Source: Pseudomonadota bacterium (GTDB taxonomy: Bacteria; Pseudomonadota; Alphaproteobacteria; Micropepsales; Micropepsaceae). From it: a DNA stretch of 55,600 bases. Below, piece after piece: positions 20,807 through 30,278 of this stretch; position 1 is the stretch's first letter, and each line of letters starts with the position of its first letter. The notes under the pieces were generated by a model, which saw only the letters and a list, made by a program, of their open reading frames with translations, had not been told where the DNA came from and searched no databases. The stretch lies in contig JAJZGY010000010.1 of the NCBI GenBank assembly GCA_021804785.1, forward strand, positions 1 to 55,600, read 5' to 3'. The translations under genes and the position numbers were made by a program.

Positions 20807-21748
20807 ATGGCAATGGTTTCTGCCACCGTATATCCGCCGCGGCCTGCGACAACGACTGACTTTTTCACGCTGCTGAAGCCGCGGGTGATGAGTCTGGTGG
20901 TGTTTACCGGCCTGTGCGGAATTGTGGTGGCGCCGGGCGGGATCAATCCGTTCACCGCGCTGACGGCTTTGTTGTGTATCGCCGTGGGCGCCGGTGCTTC
21001 GGGTGCACTCAATATGGCCTATGACGCCGACATCGACGTCAAAATGGCCCGGACTGCTGCCCGGCCCGTACCCATGGGACGCGTCGCTCAAGGCGATGCG
21101 CTTGCGTATGGCTGGGCGCTTGCGGTGTTCTCGGTGACCGTGATGGCGCTTCTGGTCAACGCGATGGCTGCGGCGCTGCTGGCCTTCACCATTTTCTTTT
21201 ATGTTGGCGTTTATACGTTGTGGCTGAAGCGGCGGACGCCGCAGAACATTGTCATTGGCGGTCTTGCCGGCGCTTTGCCCCCGGCCATCGGGTGGGCAGC
21301 GGTGGCGGGCAATCTCACGCTGGCGCCGCTGTTGCTCGTGGCGCTGATCTTCCTTTGGACTCCGCCACATTTTTGGGCGCTGTCGCTATGGCGCTCAGAG
21401 GACTATGCGCGGGCAGGCGTGCCGATGCTGCCGGTGGTGCGGGGTAAGCCAAGTACTCGGCGCCATATCTTCGCCTATACGCTGGTTCTGCTTCCCGCGG
21501 GCCTCGCTCCGGCTGCGGCCGGCTTTGCCGGTCCGCTCTACAGTGCGGTGGCTTTGCTTTTTGGCGTCTGGATGATCGTTGAGGCCTGGGCGGTGCTGCA
21601 CGAGATGGATGAGCTCAAAGAGCCAGCAGCCAAACGGCTTTTTGCGGTCTCGATCGCCTACCTGTTCGTGCTGTTTGGTGCGCTCATAGTGGAGCATGTG
21701 TTGGGAATTGCTCCGTTCGGATCGGCACATTTTGGAGCTTGGATGTGA
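20807..21748 (+). CDS. ctaB: Protoheme IX farnesyltransferase (heme O synthase)
   Basis: This 313-residue UbiA-superfamily membrane protein corresponds to CtaB/Cox10. The first motif is NMAYDADIDVKMARTAARPVP, where Asp residues bind Mg-farnesyl diphosphate. FLWTPPHFWALSLWRSEDYARAGVPM is a strong heme O synthase signature. It converts heme b to heme o, the precursor of heme a for this oxidase. AGAGGT lies upstream of the ATG. Its stop codon overlaps the GTG of the following small gene by 4 bases. No ctaA (heme A synthase) is in the window. Confidence 0.95.
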   Translation: MAMVSATVYPPRPATTTDFFTLLKPRVMSLVVFTGLCGIVVAPGGINPFTALTALLCIAVGAGASGALNMAYDADIDVKMARTAARPVPMGRVAQGDALAYGWALAVFSVTVMALLVNAMAAALLAFTIFFYVGVYTLWLKRRTPQNIVIGGLAGALPPAIGWAAVAGNLTLAPLLLVALIFLWTPPHFWALSLWRSEDYARAGVPMLPVVRGKPSTRRHIFAYTLVLLPAGLAPAAAGFAGPLYSAVALLFGVWMIVEAWAVLHEMDELKEPAAKRLFAVSIAYLFVLFGALIVEHVLGIAPFGSAHFGAWM

Positions 21749-21885
21749 GCACGATGGGAGATCTGAACCATGACGATGACAAGATCCGTCAACGACGTAA
21801 TCTCGCCATTGCGGCGGTGCTTGCGGGTCTTGTGCTCTTATTCTTCGTGATGACGATGGTACGTATCCAGGGTTTTTACGGTTGA
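21745..21885 (+). CDS. CoxF-like small membrane protein of the oxidase operon
   Basis: This 46-residue product starts at a GTG overlapping the ctaB stop (GTGA); an in-frame ATG at 21754 is an alternative. It has a charged N-terminal half with DDDKIRQRRN followed by one hydrophobic helix (about residues 19-39) and ends GFYG. Small proteins of this size, charge pattern and position are known in alphaproteobacterial cox operons as CoxF-like assembly factors, where they usually precede ctaG. Here ctaG is missing and coxC follows. Similarity at this length is weak, so the identification rests mainly on position and architecture. Confidence 0.65.
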   Translation: MSTMGDLNHDDDKIRQRRNLAIAAVLAGLVLLFFVMTMVRIQGFYG

Positions 21886-21942
21886 GGCGTGAGGGGGCCG
21901 CAGTCGTGGCTCTAAGAGGGGATTAGAGAGGCGGAAGCGAAC

Positions 21943-22854
21943 ATGGCGCATTCGGAAGTCAAACACGACTATCATCTGGTTGATCCCAGTCCTTGGCCGT
22001 TCATCGGCTCGTTCGGCGCGTTCGTGATGCTGGTGGGGGCCGTGTTCTGGATGAACAAGGACTACACCAATTTCTGGGGGCTTCCGGTTGAGGGCAAGCC
22101 CTGGATTTTCATCGTGGGCGCGGTCCTGGTGCTGTACACGATGGCTGGTTGGTGGCGGGATGTCATCAAGGAATCCGTCGTCGAACACGCACATACTCCG
22201 GTGGTCAAACTTGGCCTGCGGTATGGCATGGTGCTGTTCATCGCCTCGGAGGTGATGTTCTTCGTCGCCTGGTTCTGGGCATTCTTCAACGCGGCAATCT
22301 TTCCTCACGATGTTGGCTTGAGTGGTTGGCCGCCGAGCGGAATTGTGACTATTGATCCCTGGCATCTGCCGCTGCTCAATACGCTGGTGCTGCTGTGCTC
22401 GGGCACCACGGTGACCTGGGCCCATCACGCGCTGCAGAAGGGGGATCGCAAGGGAGCGATCCAGGGGCTCATCATCACGGTACTGCTTGGCATGTCGTTC
22501 ACCGCAATCCAGGCGCACGAGTATCTCAATGCCCCCTTCACCTTTGGCTTCAATGGTGCGGCGGTAGCGCCACTAACCGATCTTGCACACGCACAACTCT
22601 CTGATCCGTTGGGAACGCTGGGTGCGATCTATGGCTCGACCTTTTTCATGGCGACCGGCTTTCACGGTTTCCATGTCATCGTCGGAACGATTTTTCTGAC
22701 GGTGTGTCTGGGGCGGGCGATCGCCGGCCAGTTTACTCCGGATCGGCACTTCGGGTTCGAAGCGGCCGCCTGGTACTGGCACTTTGTTGATGTCGTCTGG
22801 TTATTCCTGTTTATGTGCATCTATGTCTGGGGTGCCGGATCAATGATGCAGTGA
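21943..22854 (+). CDS. coxC: Cytochrome c oxidase subunit III
   Basis: This 303-residue protein has seven transmembrane helices and family signatures: [16 protein letters not shown] at the N-terminus, [20 protein letters not shown] in the middle, and [14 protein letters not shown] with [14 protein letters not shown] at the end. It stabilises subunit I and binds lipid near the proton entry. The gene lies 57 bases after the CoxF-like gene. Its stop codon touches the ATG of the DUF983 gene. Confidence 0.96.
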   Translation: MAHSEVKHDYHLVDPSPWPFIGSFGAFVMLVGAVFWMNKDYTNFWGLPVEGKPWIFIVGAVLVLYTMAGWWRDVIKESVVEHAHTPVVKLGLRYGMVLFIASEVMFFVAWFWAFFNAAIFPHDVGLSGWPPSGIVTIDPWHLPLLNTLVLLCSGTTVTWAHHALQKGDRKGAIQGLIITVLLGMSFTAIQAHEYLNAPFTFGFNGAAVAPLTDLAHAQLSDPLGTLGAIYGSTFFMATGFHGFHVIVGTIFLTVCLGRAIAGQFTPDRHFGFEAAAWYWHFVDVVWLFLFMCIYVWGAGSMMQ

Positions 22855-23226
22855 ATGGCAAGTTCAGGCAGCTTCGCCGATATCCTTGCCAAGGCGCTGC
22901 GCGGACGTTGCCCGCGCTGCGGCAAGGGCGCCTTGTTTTCCAGACTGCTTGATCTTGCTCCTGCTTGTCCGCAGTGCGGACTCGACTACACGCAGTTTGA
23001 TCCCGGCGACGGTCCGGCCGTGTTCGGGATTCTGATCGTCGGGGCAATTGTCGCTGGCGGAGCACTTTGGCTCGAATTCACATTTTCACCGCCGCTTTGG
23101 GTACAGGCGGTGATATGGATTCCCGGGATTGCCGCGCTCAGCTTGGGATTTCTGCGTCTGGCCAAAGCGCTGCTCGTGGTCCTGCAGTATCGCAACGAGG
23201 CCAAGGAGGGACGACGGGTTAAGTGA
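22855..23226 (+). CDS. DUF983 membrane protein with zinc ribbon
   Basis: This 123-residue protein starts with a zinc-ribbon, with cysteine pairs in RCPRCGKG and CPQCG, followed by FDPGDGPAVFGI and two transmembrane helices. DUF983 genes are standard members of alphaproteobacterial cox operons between coxC and surf1, where they probably help oxidase assembly, but the mechanism is unknown. The ATG directly abuts the coxC stop, and the stop overlaps the surf1 GTG by 4 bases, so expression is coupled. Confidence 0.9.
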   Translation: MASSGSFADILAKALRGRCPRCGKGALFSRLLDLAPACPQCGLDYTQFDPGDGPAVFGILIVGAIVAGGALWLEFTFSPPLWVQAVIWIPGIAALSLGFLRLAKALLVVLQYRNEAKEGRRVK

Positions 23227-23951
23227 GGCGGCTCTATTTCCGGCCAGTACCGTCGCTGACGGCGTTGTTCGCGGTCATGCTCGCACTCCTGATCGGTCTG
23301 GGGGTATGGCAGATCCAGCGCCTGCATTGGAAGCTGGCGCTGATCCATACTGTTCATGACCACATGACGGGGCCCGCCCTGAGCTTGCGTCAGGCCCTGG
23401 CCATGGGGATCGCCAGGGCCCAATATCACCGCGTGGCGCTGGTTGGCCATTTCGAGAACAGCAAAGAAGTCTATGTCTACACCGTGACGGCTGAGCAGCC
23501 GGTCTATCATGTACTCACTCCCCTTATCGTGGAGGGCGAGGGCGGACGGGCCATTATGGTGGATAGAGGCTATATTCCCCTTGCGCTCAAAAATCCGAGT
23601 ACCAGGTTTGCTGGCGAACTAAAGGGGACGGTACGCATCGTCGGGATCTGGCGCCACAGCTACAGGCCCGGCCTCTTCACCCCGGCCCCTGAGGTCAAAT
23701 CCCGCGAATGGTTCGTGCGTGACGCGCAAGGCATTGCGCGGGCTGACGGCGTCAAGCTGGTCGCGCCCGTCCTGCTTGAAGCCGACGCGACCCCAAACCC
23801 AGGTGGCTGGCCCAAGGGGGGGCAGACGATTGTTCATTTTCACAATGACCACCTGGGATATGCGATAACCTGGTTTGCACTGGCGCTGGGACTTTTGGGC
23901 GTCTATGTGCTCTATCATCTCAACCAGGGACGTTTGGAGTGGCGCGATTAG
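23223..23951 (+). CDS. SURF1 family oxidase assembly protein
   Basis: This 242-residue protein has an N-terminal and a C-terminal transmembrane helix enclosing a periplasmic domain, the SURF1 layout. Signatures include LGVWQIQRLHWK after the first helix, GHFENSKEVYVY, VDRGYIP and NDHLGYAITWFALA before the second helix. SURF1 (Shy1) helps insert heme a into subunit I. It starts at a GTG overlapping the DUF983 stop by 4 bases. thrC follows, so the operon may extend into amino acid genes. Confidence 0.92.
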   Translation: MRRLYFRPVPSLTALFAVMLALLIGLGVWQIQRLHWKLALIHTVHDHMTGPALSLRQALAMGIARAQYHRVALVGHFENSKEVYVYTVTAEQPVYHVLTPLIVEGEGGRAIMVDRGYIPLALKNPSTRFAGELKGTVRIVGIWRHSYRPGLFTPAPEVKSREWFVRDAQGIARADGVKLVAPVLLEADATPNPGGWPKGGQTIVHFHNDHLGYAITWFALALGLLGVYVLYHLNQGRLEWRD

Positions 23952-23987
23952 GCGCTGGCCCCTCAAATTGTGAAAGTTCCACCCCAG

Positions 23988-25379
23988 ATGGGCGAGCCCC
24001 TCAAATATGTCTCGACGCGTGGTCGCTCGCCGGCCCAGGGAAGTGAAGACGTTCTCATATCCGGCTTGGCCCCAGATGGGGGCCTGTTTTTGCCCCAATT
24101 CTGGCCGCAGCTGTCGCGTGAGGATATCGCCGGCTTCCGTGGTAAGGCCTATGCACAGGTGGCCCGCGAGATACTTGGCCGGCTTTTGGACGATTTGGGC
24201 GCGGAGGTGCTCGATCGCGAAATTCCGCTCGCTTACGCCGATTTTGCGACCGAGGAGGTGGCGCCCTTGCGCGAGATCGCAGACGGGCGCTTTCTCCTCG
24301 AGCTGTTTCACGGTCCGACTCTGGCCTTCAAGGATATAGCGCTGCAGCTTTTGGGCAGACTGCTCGCCCAAGCTCTGCGCCGGCGCGGACAGCGCGCGAC
24401 GGTGCTGGCAGCAACCTCGGGCGATACCGGATCCGCAGCCATCGCGGCATTGGGCGGGCGCGAAGGAATTGAGCTTTTTGTTATTCATCCCCTGGGGCGG
24501 GTCAGCGAGGTTCAGCGTCGCCAGATGACCACCTGCCGTCAAGCCAATGTGCACAATATCGCACTCCAGGGCAGTTTCGACGACGCCCAGGCGATTGTGA
24601 AGGCATTGTTTGCCGATCGAAACTTCGCAGCACAGCAAAATCTGACAGCGGTTAACTCCATTAATTTTGTGCGCATCGCCGCACAGGCGGTTTACTATTT
24701 TACCGCTGCAGCGGCGCTCGGTGCGGCGCCGACATTTGTCGTGCCGACGGGAAATTTTGGCGATGTCTTTGCCGGTGAAGCGGCAATGCGCATGGGACTT
24801 CCGGTCGAGCGTCTGATCGTTGCAACCAATGCCAATGATATTCTCGCCCGCACTCTTGCGACCGGGATCTATGCGGCAGGAGGCGTGCGACCGACGCTGA
24901 GCCCCTCTATGGACATTCAGGTCGCCAGCAATTTCGAACGGGCGCTATTTGAGGCGTTCGCACGCGACGCGGGCACGTGCCGGACGGCGATGGAGCAGTT
25001 CACACAGCATCGCAGTCTCACCATTGCCTCTACGGCCCTGGAAAATCTGCGTGCCCGCTATGACGCAGTGGCGATCAGCGATACACAGACACTTTTGGCC
25101 ATAACCCGCCATTACGAGCGCACCGGACAATTGGTTGATCCCCACACCGCCGTTGGGCTCGCTGCAGCGGAAGGGCTTGCGAGCGCAGGCCCCCTGGTGG
25201 TACTGGCGACCGCCCATGCGGCAAAATTCCCGGATGCAGTTCGAACTGCAACCGGGCAAGTACCTCTCTTGCCCGAGCGCCTTCGTGCTCTCTATGAGGG
25301 AGAGGAGCGACAAACCGTACTGCCCAATGATCTGGATCGGGTGCGGGATTTCATCACCGCACATGCAGGAAGCAAATGA
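23988..25379 (+). CDS. thrC: Threonine synthase
   Basis: This is about 463 residues if translation begins at ATG 23988; a GTG at 23970 would add six residues and neither has a strong ribosome site. The PLP lysine is in HGPTLAFKDIALQ, and the phosphate-binding loop is AATSGDTGSAAIAAL. The N-terminus LKYVSTRGRSP is typical of the class with an N-terminal TS domain. It converts O-phosphohomoserine to threonine. Homoserine kinase (thrB), the previous step, is at 32016-32975. Its stop overlaps the M16 peptidase ATG by 4 bases. Confidence 0.95.
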   Translation: MGEPLKYVSTRGRSPAQGSEDVLISGLAPDGGLFLPQFWPQLSREDIAGFRGKAYAQVAREILGRLLDDLGAEVLDREIPLAYADFATEEVAPLREIADGRFLLELFHGPTLAFKDIALQLLGRLLAQALRRRGQRATVLAATSGDTGSAAIAALGGREGIELFVIHPLGRVSEVQRRQMTTCRQANVHNIALQGSFDDAQAIVKALFADRNFAAQQNLTAVNSINFVRIAAQAVYYFTAAAALGAAPTFVVPTGNFGDVFAGEAAMRMGLPVERLIVATNANDILARTLATGIYAAGGVRPTLSPSMDIQVASNFERALFEAFARDAGTCRTAMEQFTQHRSLTIASTALENLRARYDAVAISDTQTLLAITRHYERTGQLVDPHTAVGLAAAEGLASAGPLVVLATAHAAKFPDAVRTATGQVPLLPERLRALYEGEERQTVLPNDLDRVRDFITAHAGSK

Positions 25380-26641
25380 ACGTTGAGATCACCCGCCTGA
25401 AAAGCGGCCTGACTGTTATCACCGACCCCATGCCGGGGCTTGAAAGCGCGGCCTTCGGAGTGTGGGTCAATACCGGAACGCGCAATGAAACCGCCGCTGA
25501 AATGGGTATCAGCCATATGCTTGAGCATATGGCGTTCAAAGGCACACGCAGGCGCACGGCGCGCGCCATCGTCGAGGAGATCGAAGCGGTCGGTGGCTAT
25601 CTGAACGCCTATACAAGCCGCGAGCAGACCGCCTTTCACGGTCGCACGTTGAAGGCGGATGTCGCCCTCGGTCTTGATATTCTTGCCGACATCCTCACCG
25701 AACCGAGTTTCCTGCCCGAGGAGATCGAGCGTGAACGGCAGGTGGTGCTCCAGGAACTTGGGCAGGCGCGCGATACTCCTGACGAGATCATCTTCGATCA
25801 CTTGCAGGCAACTGCCTATCCTGACCAGCCTATGGGCTTTCCCATTCTTGGCAATGAGGACACGGTCAGCGGTTTTGGCGAGCTGGCGCTGCGTAACTAT
25901 ATGGCGAGCCATTATCGTGCCGAGCAGATGGTATTGATCGCCTCTGGTGCCGTTCGCCATGAGGAAATCCTGAGTCTGGCCGAAGAAAAATTCGCGACGC
26001 TTCCTACTGGCAGCGTCCCCAAACCTGCACCAGCGCGTTACGCTGGCGGTGATCTGCGCCTTGCCGAAGACCATGAACAGGTTCACATCACCTTCGGTTT
26101 TCCCGGTATCGGCTCTGCGGATCCGCTGACCTACGTCGCCCAGGTCTATGTCACGGCGCTGGGCGGTGGCATGTCCTCGCGGCTCTTTCAGGAAGTGCGG
26201 GAAAAGCGCGGGCTGTGCTACTCGGTCTACGCTTTTCTCAACAGTTTCCGTGATGGTGGCATGATTGGTATCTATGCCGGTACTGGCGCGGACGCTGCGG
26301 CGGAGCTGTCGCAGGTAGTCGCCGGACAGATGGCGGACATCGCCGCTTCGTTGAGCGTGGATGAGGTTGAGCGCGCCAAGGCACAGCTGCGCGCCGGCCT
26401 CTTGATGGGGCTCGAACGGCCAGCCGCACGCGCTGAGCAAATCGCGAGCCACATGCTCAATTTTGGCCGGGTGTTGCCTGTTGAGGAGCTGGTTAAAGAG
26501 CTGGAGGCGGTCGACGTGGAGGCGGTACGGCGGTTTGCGGCTCGAGTGATAGAGACCGACCAGCCCTCTTTGGTGGCGCTGGGGCCGATTGAACGTGTAG
26601 AAACCTACGATAGATTTGCAGCGCGGTTCGGATCTCGCTGA
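25376..26641 (+). CDS. M16 family zinc peptidase (mitochondrial processing peptidase-like)
   Basis: This 421-residue protein carries the inverted zinc motif HxxEH as SHMLEHMAFKGT (H47, E50, H51), with the distal Glu in VLQELGQARDTPDE. It resembles the beta subunit of mitochondrial processing peptidase and the PqqL-like alphaproteobacterial peptidases. Its cellular substrate is unknown. It is one of the M16 genes that commonly follow thrC in alphaproteobacteria. The ATG overlaps the thrC stop (ATGA), and a GNAT gene follows 8 bases downstream. Confidence 0.93.
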   Translation: MNVEITRLKSGLTVITDPMPGLESAAFGVWVNTGTRNETAAEMGISHMLEHMAFKGTRRRTARAIVEEIEAVGGYLNAYTSREQTAFHGRTLKADVALGLDILADILTEPSFLPEEIERERQVVLQELGQARDTPDEIIFDHLQATAYPDQPMGFPILGNEDTVSGFGELALRNYMASHYRAEQMVLIASGAVRHEEILSLAEEKFATLPTGSVPKPAPARYAGGDLRLAEDHEQVHITFGFPGIGSADPLTYVAQVYVTALGGGMSSRLFQEVREKRGLCYSVYAFLNSFRDGGMIGIYAGTGADAAAELSQVVAGQMADIAASLSVDEVERAKAQLRAGLLMGLERPAARAEQIASHMLNFGRVLPVEELVKELEAVDVEAVRRFAARVIETDQPSLVALGPIERVETYDRFAARFGSR

Positions 26642-26649
26642 GGCGGGCT

Positions 26650-27246
26650 ATGGCGTTTATGCGCGGTCTTACCTTTCCCGGTGGTCAGCAGCCGGTGTTA
26701 CGTGGACGGCGCATCTATCTGCGCTATCCGCGAATGGCCGATTACGCCGCGTGGGCACGGCTGCGCGGTGACAGCCGGGCGTTTCTGGAGCCTTGGGAGC
26801 CCCTCTGGAGCGACGATGAACTCAGCAAAGCTGCGTTCCGACGGCGGCTCAAGCGCTATCATCATGACGCGCGCCAGGATCAGGCCTATGCCTTTCTTGT
26901 TTTCCGCCAGGACGATGACGCCCTGACCGGCGGTGTAACCCTGTCCAATGTGCGGCGGGGAGTGGTTCAGACCTGCGCCATGGGCTATTGGTCGGGTCTG
27001 CCATTTGCCCGCCATGGCTACACCTTCGAGGCGGTGGTAGCGATGGTGCCATTCATTTTTGAGACGCTCGGACTTCATCGCATCGAAGCCGCCTGTCTGC
27101 CCGATAACACTGCCTCGCGGGCACTTTTGGCCAAGGCAGGATTCCGCGAAGAGGGACTTGCCTTGCGCTATTTGCAGATCAATGGCGAATGGCGTGATCA
27201 TGTCCTCTTCGGCCTGCTCGAGGATGAACCTTGGCCAAAGGTGTAG
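26650..27246 (+). CDS. GNAT family N-acetyltransferase (RimJ-like)
   Basis: This 198-residue protein is a GNAT acetyltransferase of the RimJ/RimL type. It has GYWSGLPFARHGYTFEAV, corresponding to the acetyl-CoA-binding region, then LGLHRIEAACLPDNTASRAL and KAGFREEGLAL. RimJ acetylates the N-terminus of ribosomal protein S5, but many relatives act on other proteins or antibiotics. It follows the M16 gene by 8 bases, an arrangement I recall for alphaproteobacterial thrC operons. Confidence 0.88.
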   Translation: MAFMRGLTFPGGQQPVLRGRRIYLRYPRMADYAAWARLRGDSRAFLEPWEPLWSDDELSKAAFRRRLKRYHHDARQDQAYAFLVFRQDDDALTGGVTLSNVRRGVVQTCAMGYWSGLPFARHGYTFEAVVAMVPFIFETLGLHRIEAACLPDNTASRALLAKAGFREEGLALRYLQINGEWRDHVLFGLLEDEPWPKV

Positions 27247-27279
27247 GTGTCAAACGCGGTATCGTAGAAGGACGAAAGA

Positions 27280-30243
27280 GTGCAGCTTGAGCGCGTTGGG
27301 CCCGCTCGTGGGCAGGAGGTGATGTGGACGATCAAACAGGATGGCGCGGGTAAGGTGACGAGGTTGAGATGGCAGTGCCGCGGGCAACGGGAATTTTTGT
27401 CCTGTGCTCTGGGCGTGATTGCGGTGCTGACCGTGATGCTGCTTGGGCTGGACCGACTTGCGGTTGCGGCGGCTGGACCATTTCGAGCGCATCATGCGCT
27501 CAATCTCAACCGTCCGGAAGCTGCGCTCGAGCTCAAGGGCGCATTGTCGCCCTATCACGCGGCAGGCGCTGCCGATACCGACGGCTCGAAGTGGTACATC
27601 ACCCGCATCTCCAATCCATCCCTGCATCCCATCACGCGTGTCCTTCTCGCCACCGAATCTGCCGATGCGCTCGCCCGCCTGTGGCCGCCTCAGACCCCGG
27701 CGCGCATCCTGCAGGTGGCCAGTTCAGACGGAGGCATCAGCATCGTGCGGGAACATGCCCTGGGCGATCACGCCTTTCGCGTGACGGTTCCCGCACAGAC
27801 CACGGCAGCGCTCGCGCTGCGGATCCTTAATGCTGATAATCCGCCCTCGGTGCTCGCGTGGAGCGAGCCGGCGCTCGTTGCCTATCACCGTCGACTGGCG
27901 ATTTTCATTGCCGCGATCGGCGGGTTGATCGCGGCCGCCGCCGCGATCACTGGCGGCCTCGCCGCAATGACCGGACATGTAGCTGCGCGCTGGGCCGCAC
28001 TGACCCTTCTTGGAGTATTTCTCTTCTGGATGGCATCAACGGGGTTGCTCGCACGGGCGATGATCATGCCGATGGGCGGGCCCTATGGGCTGATCGCGCT
28101 CATTGAGGGTCTGACACTGCTTGCCGCGCTCAAATTCGTGGGGGCCGTGGCGCCTTATTCCGACGTGTGGCCCGAATATGGCCGCTATCGCCGCCTTGTG
28201 GCTGGCGGGCTTGCTGGCATTTCTTTCCTTGCCCTGGCAGGCACCCCGGGTGCAGCACTCGCCGTCAGCGCGCTGACTGTTGTCGGAGCGGCGGCGCTGT
28301 CCGCCTATCTGGTGCGTCGGGGGGCTGGTGGATTGCAGGCCGCACGGGTGTTGGCGCCGAGTGCCGCTGTCTTTGCACTCGTGGAGATGGCGGCCGCATT
28401 GACGGCGTTCGGGTTCTTTCATGGTAATCCCCTGGCGTCGAAGATCATCGGGGGCTTTGCCGCCGCCGGTGCGGTGCTGGTGGCGCTGGCGGTGGCCTCA
28501 GGGGAGGGCCTGGGACTGTTCAGCACGCCGTCCTCGCGACCCCATCGTGGCGTGGCTCTCCAGCCCGGGAGCGACGCGGCACCGGAATTCCAGGCCGCGA
28601 TCGCTGCCTCCTATCAGGGTGTCTACGAGCTCGATTTCACGACCGACACGCTGCAGCTTTCTGCCGATAGTGCGGTCCTGCTTGGCCTGCCTCGCCAGCG
28701 GCTAGACCTCGGTCATTCGAGTTTCCTGTCGCGCATCCATCCCGATGACAGGATGATCTACAAGCAAGCTCTGAGTGATTATCGCAACCATCCGGGGCTT
28801 GCCTTCCGCATTGAATTCCGCATCCGCCATGAATCCGGTCGCTATGTCTGGCTGGAACTGCGGGCGAGCATGCAGGGCGGAGCCGAGTATGCCACGCTCT
28901 GTCTGGGCCTGATTGGCGATATTAATGCCCGTAAGCAGAGCGAGGCTGCGTCCCTTGACCGGTCCTTGCGCGATGCCCTGACCGGTCTTGGTAACCGGGT
29001 GGCGCTGATGGCGGCGGTGGAAAGCCTCGGTCGCCGCCCGCGTGACTGCGTGCTGGCGATGCTCGATATCGATCGCTTCAAAAGCATTCATGCCAGCCTT
29101 GGTGATTCAGGCGGTGATGCGGTGCTGCGTCATATCGCCGAGCGGCTGGTACGTCGTTATGCCACCAGCGCAGAGATTTTTCGTGCAGGAGGCGATGCCT
29201 TTGCTTTGCTGTTTAATACCCGCGGCACCGAAGCCAATCAGATCTGTGCGGAACTGGTTGAACTGTGTGGTGCGGCACTGACAGAGAATGGCCGGCGCAT
29301 TTTTGCTCCAGCCAGCATCGGCGTGGCGCGTGGCGCCGATTGCGTCGAACCCATCGATCTCATCAGCAATTCGGAGCTTGCTCTGCGTCTGGCCAAACGC
29401 GCCGGTGGTGGCTGTGCGCGGATCTATTCAGCGGACATGGATGGCAGCGTACCGAAAGATTCGGTAAGGCTGGAGACCGAGTTGCGGCGGGCGCTGGAAG
29501 ACGGTCAGATCGATCTTTTCTATCAACCCGTTCTACATCTGCCCAACCGCACCGTTGCCGGATTCGAGGCGTTGCTGCGCTGGCATCATCCCGAACGCGG
29601 TATGATCTGGCCCTCTGACTTCATCGCGCACAGCGAGGAAAGCGGTCTGATTGTGGCGCTGGGGCGCTTTGCCATCGCGCGCGCGGCGCAAGATCTGGCG
29701 GGCTGGCGGAACCGGTTCACAACAGACCCCGCACTCTTTGTCAGCGTCAATGTCTCACGTCGGCAGCTGTTCGATGAGCAGTTGGCGCAACTCGTAGCGC
29801 AAGCGCTGGCGCGTCATCAGTTGCCTGCCGGCTCGCTCTGCCTCGAAATCACCGAAAGCGCGATCGCAGGGGAAGGGGCCGATCTTTCCGCTCTCGAGCG
29901 CCTGAAAACGGCCGGTGCGGTGCTGGCCATCGACGATTTCGGCACCGGGCTTTCCAATCTCAGCCAGTTAAGTGCATTGCCCTTTGACGCTCTGAAGATT
30001 GACCGTAGCTTTCTCGTCCGCGGCAAGGCGGGAAAGGACGCGGATGTGATCCTGGCTTCTGTTATCCGGATGGCCGCGGAACTGGGCCGCCATGTCGTCG
30101 TGGAGGGGGTGGAACAGGAGGAGGAGGTAGAAAAGCTGAGCCAGATGGGATGTCGCCTTGCGCAGGGATTCCTCTTCAGCTCGGCCATGCCCGCGGCCGA
30201 AGTGCAGAATTTCGTAGCTCAGCATTCGGGCGGGGAGTCATAG
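27280..30243 (+). CDS. Membrane PAS-GGDEF(degenerate)-EAL signalling protein
   Basis: This 987-residue protein has an N-terminal membrane anchor, a periplasmic beta-rich region (about residues 60-200), several transmembrane helices (about 205-415) in the manner of 7TMR-DISM receptors, a PAS domain (about 440-550), a GGDEF-type domain and an EAL domain. The cyclase signature reads GGDAF at about residue 638, so diguanylate cyclase activity is probably lost. The EAL part keeps EALLRW, NVSRRQL, EITES, DDFGTG and LKIDRSF, so c-di-GMP phosphodiesterase activity is likely. I chose the GTG at 27280 because AAGGA lies 7 bases upstream; an ATG at 27322 has AGGAGG too close. Confidence 0.88.
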   Translation: MQLERVGPARGQEVMWTIKQDGAGKVTRLRWQCRGQREFLSCALGVIAVLTVMLLGLDRLAVAAAGPFRAHHALNLNRPEAALELKGALSPYHAAGAADTDGSKWYITRISNPSLHPITRVLLATESADALARLWPPQTPARILQVASSDGGISIVREHALGDHAFRVTVPAQTTAALALRILNADNPPSVLAWSEPALVAYHRRLAIFIAAIGGLIAAAAAITGGLAAMTGHVAARWAALTLLGVFLFWMASTGLLARAMIMPMGGPYGLIALIEGLTLLAALKFVGAVAPYSDVWPEYGRYRRLVAGGLAGISFLALAGTPGAALAVSALTVVGAAALSAYLVRRGAGGLQAARVLAPSAAVFALVEMAAALTAFGFFHGNPLASKIIGGFAAAGAVLVALAVASGEGLGLFSTPSSRPHRGVALQPGSDAAPEFQAAIAASYQGVYELDFTTDTLQLSADSAVLLGLPRQRLDLGHSSFLSRIHPDDRMIYKQALSDYRNHPGLAFRIEFRIRHESGRYVWLELRASMQGGAEYATLCLGLIGDINARKQSEAASLDRSLRDALTGLGNRVALMAAVESLGRRPRDCVLAMLDIDRFKSIHASLGDSGGDAVLRHIAERLVRRYATSAEIFRAGGDAFALLFNTRGTEANQICAELVELCGAALTENGRRIFAPASIGVARGADCVEPIDLISNSELALRLAKRAGGGCARIYSADMDGSVPKDSVRLETELRRALEDGQIDLFYQPVLHLPNRTVAGFEALLRWHHPERGMIWPSDFIAHSEESGLIVALGRFAIARAAQDLAGWRNRFTTDPALFVSVNVSRRQLFDEQLAQLVAQALARHQLPAGSLCLEITESAIAGEGADLSALERLKTAGAVLAIDDFGTGLSNLSQLSALPFDALKIDRSFLVRGKAGKDADVILASVIRMAAELGRHVVVEGVEQEEEVEKLSQMGCRLAQGFLFSSAMPAAEVQNFVAQHSGGES

Positions 30244-30278
30244 ATCAGGGCCTTGGGCGATTGAGCAGTCCCCGAGGC

